Source of the DNA: Trissonchulus latispiculum
Taxonomy: Eukaryota; Nematoda; Enoplea; Enoplida; Ironidae
Direction: 5' to 3'
Assembly (NCBI GenBank): GCA_030248195.1
Contig: JASAND010020963.1
Location: 38,991-102,990, forward strand
Length of the DNA: 64,000 nt
This document shows, piece after piece, positions 58,675 through 64,000 of the stretch. Each line of letters opens with the position of its first letter. Position 1 is the stretch's first letter. A program made the translations under genes and the position numbers. The notes beneath the pieces are model-generated. The model saw only the letters and a list, made by a program, of their open reading frames with translations, was not told the DNA's origin and did no database searches.

Positions 58675-58818
58675 AAATCGGCGAAATTTCTGCCTATTAT
58701 AATAGGCAAGTAAGATTGCCTTTAGGAATAATCGGCAAAACGTCTTGCCTATTATATATTATCGGCAATTTTTTGCCTATTATAAGGCAATTATGAACAT
58801 TCGGCATAACATATATAC
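58675..58818 (+). promoter_or_regulatory. Palindrome array and TATA box upstream of small HSP gene
   Basis: Degenerate units of 27-35 bp alternate CGGCAA and TTGCCTATTAT, so each can fold on itself. One unit contains GAAATTTC (58683-58690), two inverted heat-shock-element pentamers (GAA, TTC) two bases apart. ATATATAC at 58811 is a TATA-box candidate about 150 bp before the start codon. Regulatory function is inferred. Confidence 0.4.
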
Positions 58819-58961
58819 ACGTTGTCCTCTTCTGGCAAAAACCTAGTCTAACAATCTAACCTTTGTCTGGCGTACAATCTAATTTTACAGACTTGAAAAT
58901 TTTGCTATGGTTTCTCCCTGCAGTGAATATATATAGAAGTCTCACTATTTCAGACTTGAGA

Positions 58962-59519
58962 ATGTCGCGCGAAATGAGAATCAATGTTCAGAATACTGGT
59001 CGAAGCGTTCTGAAGGATGACTTTGGCGATATGCGTGAAAAATTCGAAGCGGAAATGCAGAGAGTGGACAGTGAAATGCAGCGACTGCGACGGGAATTTG
59101 AAGGACACTCAGCTGATGTAAAGGCGGAGTATCAAAAACCGGGAGTGCCATCGATACCCTCAGATGAGGAAGTGGCACGCCGGTACGGATCCCACCTGGA
59201 CAGGATAAAGTCACCACTAATTCGAGACGAATCAGACGGAAAAATGCTTCGATTGCGATTCGATGTGAGCAGCTATCGACCTGAGGAAGTTGTTGTGAAG
59301 ACGGTGGATAATCGACTTCTTGTTCAGGCGAAACATCAAGAAACCGGCGCCCAAAGAAGTATTTATAAGGAGTTTAATCAAGATTTTATGCTGCCTCGAG
59401 GTTTGAACCCGGAGTCGATCACATCTACCTTATCTGTGGATGGAATTCTCACCGTGGAAGCGCCGCTGCCACCTGGTCTGGGTGCTCCACCTAAGCCATA
59501 TCCCATTACACACAATTAA
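58962..59519 (+). CDS. Small heat-shock protein (HSP-25-like), 185 residues
   Basis: Small HSPs are ATP-independent chaperones that hold unfolding proteins in large cytosolic oligomers. Residues 17-57 are highly charged and helix-forming (MREKFEAEMQRVDSEMQRL). The alpha-crystallin domain spans about 84-168 with SPLIRDESDGKMLRLRFDVS, YRPEEVVVKT and the C-terminal GILTVEAPLP signature, closest in my knowledge to C. elegans HSP-25 and lophotrochozoan relatives. A PYPI near the end could be the IxI-like anchor. The first ATG follows an acceptor-like TATTTCAG at 58946-58953, so a 5' UTR intron or trans-splice site is likely. A second Met lies four codons on. The coding region has no introns. Confidence 0.95.
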   Translation: MSREMRINVQNTGRSVLKDDFGDMREKFEAEMQRVDSEMQRLRREFEGHSADVKAEYQKPGVPSIPSDEEVARRYGSHLDRIKSPLIRDESDGKMLRLRFDVSSYRPEEVVVKTVDNRLLVQAKHQETGAQRSIYKEFNQDFMLPRGLNPESITSTLSVDGILTVEAPLPPGLGAPPKPYPITHN

Positions 59520-59935
59520 CTCATACTCAAGAAAGTATGAAATTTCTTTATTCAGAATCGTATTAAAGCTAGCTTAATTTGGCAGGCAAGTACGCTTCTG
59601 CATAATGAAATTGGCTTCAGTTCTGCATTATAATCAAACAGAAATCTATTAACGTTTACTTATTATAGTTTTATTTTGTAACTTTTCAGACTCGTATATT
59701 CATATGTAATCTAGTAAAGTTGTATTAAAAATGAGGTGAATTTATATTTTAGTTCAGGATTACAAACATTTTAAGGTACATACATTTACAACGATTTAAC
59801 CACTATATACTTAAATTGCTCAGCAAATTCCACGCCGTTTTCTATGCCGGAGCAGATAAGATGATAAATTAGAAACTGTAGCTGTATTTGCCGCAGGCCT
59901 TAATTTAACTAACAAGGTTTGTGCACCGTCCTTAT
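59520..59935 (+). other. 3' flank of the small HSP gene
   Basis: AT-rich. ATTAAA at 59562 is a candidate poly(A) signal. No other gene seen. Confidence 0.45.
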
Positions 59936-59938
59936 CGA

Positions 59939-61020
59939 CCTTATCTGCTATTTTTTCGCTAGCTTTTGATTGTTTTGTATTTATTGCATTATAATGCTGC
60001 TTTTATAATCCAATTATTTCGACTCTGGCTGGAATCTTCAGTCAAGCATAATTCAGTAATATCTTTATTAGGACACAGCCATTGGTTTATGTTTACTTAC
60101 CTTATCTGCTATTTTTCTAAGATAACATCCGAAAATAAATATCTTAGCAGTTATAATAACTGCAACGCAAACTGCTCTAGGCCGGTAGTCGGTCTGCGCC
60201 GGTCGGCCACCGGTCGGACTAGGGCTCACCGGCCTACGGACTCACCGGCCGGCCTCAAACACTAGTCCCCGGCCATAATAACTAAGAGTGTGACGCTTGT
60301 CACAGTCACACTCTTAGTTATTATATACTCTTGGTATTAGTAGTTTCAAATTAAAATTTGGCGAGTTCACAGTTAACTGCACTAGCTTTAGTCTTCGTTT
60401 GTGCTAGATCGGAGCATTCTATGGCCATGCTACTGCAAACGTGTTAGAAGTGCTGGGATCTCGGTTAGCCAATAGAATCCAGTATATATTTAGACAAATT
60501 TTTGAAGATAAATTATATTCTCTTGAGCAATTTCATGAAAGATCAGTCCTTTCTTGTTTATTTCTTACATCTGCGTGGTGACTATCGCAGGAGTTTTTAT
60601 GTAAAATGATATGTCCAAACTTGAATAAGTTCGCTAACATTTTACCAGTTTACTTCAAATTGCTTTATTCCTATAAGTCAAAATAGTAATGATCATAACT
60701 CGTCAAACTATGTCGACATTCCGAGCTTGACACTATAAAAATATTTACAGGAAAGAAGCACCTCTTCATACTCTTTTCGAAAAGACTACATAGGTTTGAA
60801 GGATAAACATCCAATATGATTTTGGCACAACTCAATTCGTCAATCATTGCAGAACCAATACTTTGGCGTGATAAAATACATAAACCAATGGCTGTGTCCT
60901 AAAGATATTACTGAATTATGCTTGGCTGAAGATTCCAGCCAGAATCGAAATAATTTGATTATAAAAGCAGCATTATAATGCAATAAATACAAAACATTCA
61001 AAAGCTAGCGAAAAATTGAA
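59939..61020. mobile_element. Element with about 140-bp inverted arms
   Basis: 59939-60090 (from about TATTTTTTCGCTAGC to ACACAGCCATTGGTTTATG) is repeated in complement at 60884-61015. The interior holds a CGGCCGG-rich patch (60178-60255) and a perfect hairpin at 60276-60322. Confidence 0.85.
60276..60322. repeat. Perfect hairpin
   Basis: Arms ATAACTAAGAGTGTGAC and its complement around a short TGTCACAG-like loop. AGAGTGTGAC-type sequence recurs near 61580. Confidence 0.88.
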
Positions 61021-61791
61021 AATTTAATTGCAAATTGTAAATTTTCTAGTAAAATTTGCCCACTAACCGTAAAATTGATGTGAACAAAATTGACCCGCTC
61101 TGACCCGCGGCTATCCGCGACCCACTTCGATCAGAACTCATCAAAAAATTACTTTTGTCTTGACATGGGCCGAAAAGTTCTTTGCACTCTATCTGGATGC
61201 GATACTAGTTTGTGATCTTTTCGAATCACAATCATTTAATGTGCCCTTACATCTTTTCGTTAATTTCAAGAAACTCATCAGTGTGCGAAGGGCTCTGTTA
61301 TACCGAGCTTGCTCACTGATTTTAGTTGAAGAAGTTACCATTAGGTATTAAATTGTCTAATTCACACAGGTTAAAATGTTGAAAATTTGATGAGCTTTTT
61401 ATCAGAACATTGAATATTCCTTATTAGAACTTTCATTACTACTGCCCTCTAATACGTTTGTCTGAGTTTCCGACAGACTTTCAGACTTTTTGTAATAAAC
61501 TAACAACAGTGCACAGTGCAGTTTACAGTTGAACTGATAGTTGCTTTATCAGCTGTAAACCGAGAGCCTGCCAACTGTCACACTCTTATTATATAGTATT
61601 ATGCACTCTTGGTGATACTGGTGCTGCAATTAAAACGTGACAAATTGGAAAATAAAATTTTGCGTTTTGCTGGGATAACCACCTCTTTATTTTCAGCACT
61701 GCTGATGGTAGGTGAGCGGCCCATTTCACGGTTCAATCAAAGAGGAATAAAATATATCTATACTTCAAATATTTTATATTTGTAATATTAG

Positions 61792-61935
61792 TTTGGGAAC
61801 GAATTCAAGCTTAAGCTTGGTTCGATTGTGCCTGGGTGGCTCAATCGGTAGAGTGTTGGCCTAGATCGCCAAAGGTTGTGGGTTCGATGCCCCACCTCAG
61901 GCCCGAAGTTTTCGGGTCGGAGGTGCTGCAGTGTC
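61792..61935 (+). repeat. tRNA-containing SINE-like repeat, copy 3
   Basis: Same upstream (TTTGGGAACGAATTC, TTAAGCTTGGTTCGATTG) and downstream (TTTCGGGTCGGAGGTGCTG) blocks as copy 2. The anticodon loop is CTAGATC (anticodon AGA) and one extra base disturbs the T-loop, so it is probably non-functional. Confidence 0.85.
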
Positions 61936-62040
61936 AATTATTTCTTTCAGTTCTATCATTATTAAAAATTCCGCTTTTCTTTGCCATTAAATTAAATTCA
62001 AAAAGTGACTCATATTATACTCTTGAAGGGCTATCAGCTC

Positions 62041-62969
62041 TAGGGTTGTGCCGTTAAAAAATTCAGCCAGCCCGAGGCCAGCTTCACGGCTCGAGCCCGA
62101 TTCACGGCCCAAGCGGCTTGAGGACCCCGAGCGGCCCGAAGAGCGCGAACGGCTCGAACAGAGTTGGCTCCGGGTCCAAATTTTAGGACCCGGCCCGGAC
62201 CCGGACCCGTTAGTCTGGACCCGGACCCGCCCAGACCCGGATCCGGGTACCCGATTCTAAAAAACAAACCAGTTTGCATAAACACTCACTGCATTCTTAA
62301 ATTTCACTGCATTCTTGAATTTCACTGCAATTTTACTACTGTAATAGCCCAGTCGCTAATGAAACCTGTGATAAGCTTTAGGTTAACTTATTTTACGCCT
62401 CACGACAATTTTGAGTGCTAGAGGGCTAACAAAAGCAGTAGCAGTTTTGTGATAGTCCAGGGGCAGTGTGAGACTGTCCTTCGGACAAGTTACGAATACT
62501 TTGGAGGAGGGAATGTGAACGAATTTTTGGTGGCTTGTATATGAAAACAATGTCCTTGAGCTTGTTTACTAGATTAAGTTTTGCGTGCATTGCAAAACTT
62601 TATGCTAACTTATCAATTCGAGTTGTCATATTTCTACTTCCAATTCTAGTTACTACATATTGTGTTTCTAGCCCAGCAGAGCAGCATAGATCAGTAAGAC
62701 CTCAGCTAGACAACTAAAACATTTCATTTCAATGCCTAACACACCGGTTCCACCAACTTTTTATTAGAAATAAAACAAATTGTAATGTTTTAACATCCCT
62801 AAATGTACCACAATCCAGTTTTCTTCAGTATTTTGGATCCGGACCCGGATTTGGACCCGCGGGTACCCGGACCCGTGGGTCCTAAAGTTGGACCCGGATC
62901 CGGCCCGGCCCGCGGGTACCCGCACCCGCGGGTCCCCGCGGGTACCCGGACCCGGCGCCAACTATACAG
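62041..62969. repeat. hAT-like termini with GGACCCGG arrays
   Basis: AGTTGGCTCCGGGTCC at 62162 and GGACCCGGCGCCAACT at 62947-62962 are near-complements, each beside CGGACCCGGA repeats, suggesting an 800-bp element. TAGGGTTGTGCCG at 62041 is a terminus of the 52911 type. No target duplications found. Confidence 0.55.
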
Positions 62970-63520
62970 CCAGAGTGCAGTAGCCCGAGTGCAGGAGTGC
63001 GACCTGAGTACAGCCCGACAGCTGTAGAGAGGCCCAAAAGTCGCTCAAGTCAAACCCAGCCAATTCGAGTAGTTTCGTTAATATGATGTATCGGTAGACC
63101 CAAGAATGAACCTTCATGGTTCAAAATTAGCTTTAAGTTTAAGTGCAGCATCAGCTATTGCTAGAAGATTTTCATTTCATTATTTTCTGATAATCCCTTA
63201 AGCACTAATTTGCAATCACACACAGGAGCTATAAAGCTATGTTGCAGATTGTAAGGCTTTTGGAAAAATCGTTGGGAAGAAATAGTAAGAAGCGTTCAAA
63301 AAAGGAATGAAAAATTTAAGTTGGAGAAACATTCATACAGCTTATATTTAGCAGCTTTACACACAATTGACCACTGATCAAAAAGTGAGGAGTTTGCAAA
63401 ACTTTACTTATTTGTTTAGCTCCTTTGCCCCAAACCAGGGTTTGTCTATCACTGCAGGCACGGAATCTACTTAGTTCCTTTGGAATTTATTTTACAAATG
63501 TTTGTTTGAAGACAATTTGC
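62970..63520. other. No gene recognised
   Basis: AT-rich intergenic sequence. Confidence 0.5.
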
Positions 63521-63524
63521 CCCA

Positions 63525-64000
63525 GTGGCGTAGCCAGAAAAAAATTTCGGAGGGGGGGCACATCCAAAATTTTTTTAACATTCACCCAGGTTTTTCAAAA
63601 TCGTTATTCGCTTGTTTCAGACTATTTTCGGATAACATAAACTAAGGTTATGACAACTGAGCTTCGGAGGTACAATGCATACATGTACATAAATACAGCA
63701 GCTAAACGGGGGGTCTGGGGGGCGGAGCCCCCCAGATGCTGGAGAATTTTTGAAAAATTGTAATAAAAGTCATAATGAAAACATTTAAAAGGATTATATA
63801 GACATTCAAATCGCATATATAAATAAGGATAGTGCTATTTCAAATTCCTGTAAAATTCTCCTACTGAAACTATGTCTTTCTGTTTTCTCATTTTTAGACA
63901 ACAATTTCTACAAACTTGTTAGATTATAAGTGCAAAAGGTTAGATCTTTAGATAAAATAGACGGGGGTCTGGGGGCGGCAGCCTTTTAGAATATGGCATA
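63525..64000. repeat. hAT-like end and two palindromic units
   Basis: CAGTGGCGTAGCCAG at 63523-63537 is a widespread hAT-type terminus. GGGGTCTGGGG palindromes follow at 63708-63735 (centre GCGGAGC) and 63963-63983 (degenerate), with AT-rich unit sequence like that at 5830-5920. The element runs out of the window. Confidence 0.7.

Overview
The window is repeat-rich nuclear DNA from an animal, almost certainly a bilaterian invertebrate. Split genes with GT-AG introns encode metazoan families: an alpha/epsilon-sarcoglycan, a Dexras1/Rhes-type small GTPase, a cytosolic sulfotransferase and a C. elegans HSP-25-like small heat-shock protein. The sequence does not settle the phylum.

Layout. 1-2616 is the 3' part of a decayed BEL/Pao retrotransposon pol, followed by a near-perfect 172-bp-arm hairpin (2610-2969). 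From 4171 to about 21440 the plus strand carries the 3' part of an alpha/epsilon-sarcoglycan gene. Seven exons were found and their splice phases agree, except that one expected exon between 4317 and 14148 was not found. Its first visible intron holds a nested stack: a Ginger-like DNA transposon (4697-11218, ~300-bp terminal inverted repeats, TATA target duplication) is interrupted inside its transposase by a 4.56-kb hAT-type element (5566-10126, perfect 8-bp duplication), which carries a 148-bp satellite of about 13 copies. Later introns are full of poly-G/poly-C elements and small hairpins.

On the minus strand, 23788-25909 is a three-exon Rhes/Dexras1 gene with P-loop, NKMD, SAK and CaaX box, and 36006-38990 holds three phase-compatible sulfotransferase exons. 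A single-exon small HSP coding region lies at 58962-59519 (+), behind an unusual array of TTGCC/GGCAA palindromes. These genes show no sign of working together as a unit.

The rest is mobile DNA. Two 2-kb non-autonomous hAT elements (42016-44080 and 46720-48741) share termini, lie in opposite orientation and each has a perfect 8-bp target duplication. There are at least four large foldback elements, nested MITEs at 40448-40960, three copies of a tRNA-containing SINE-like cassette, and many copies of GC-rich palindromes whose centres are often GCGNAGC, a heptamer known to form an unusually stable DNA mini-hairpin. The most interesting signals are this recurring hairpin class, the nested transposon stack, the tRNA cassette with inverted termini, and the palindrome array in front of the heat-shock gene.
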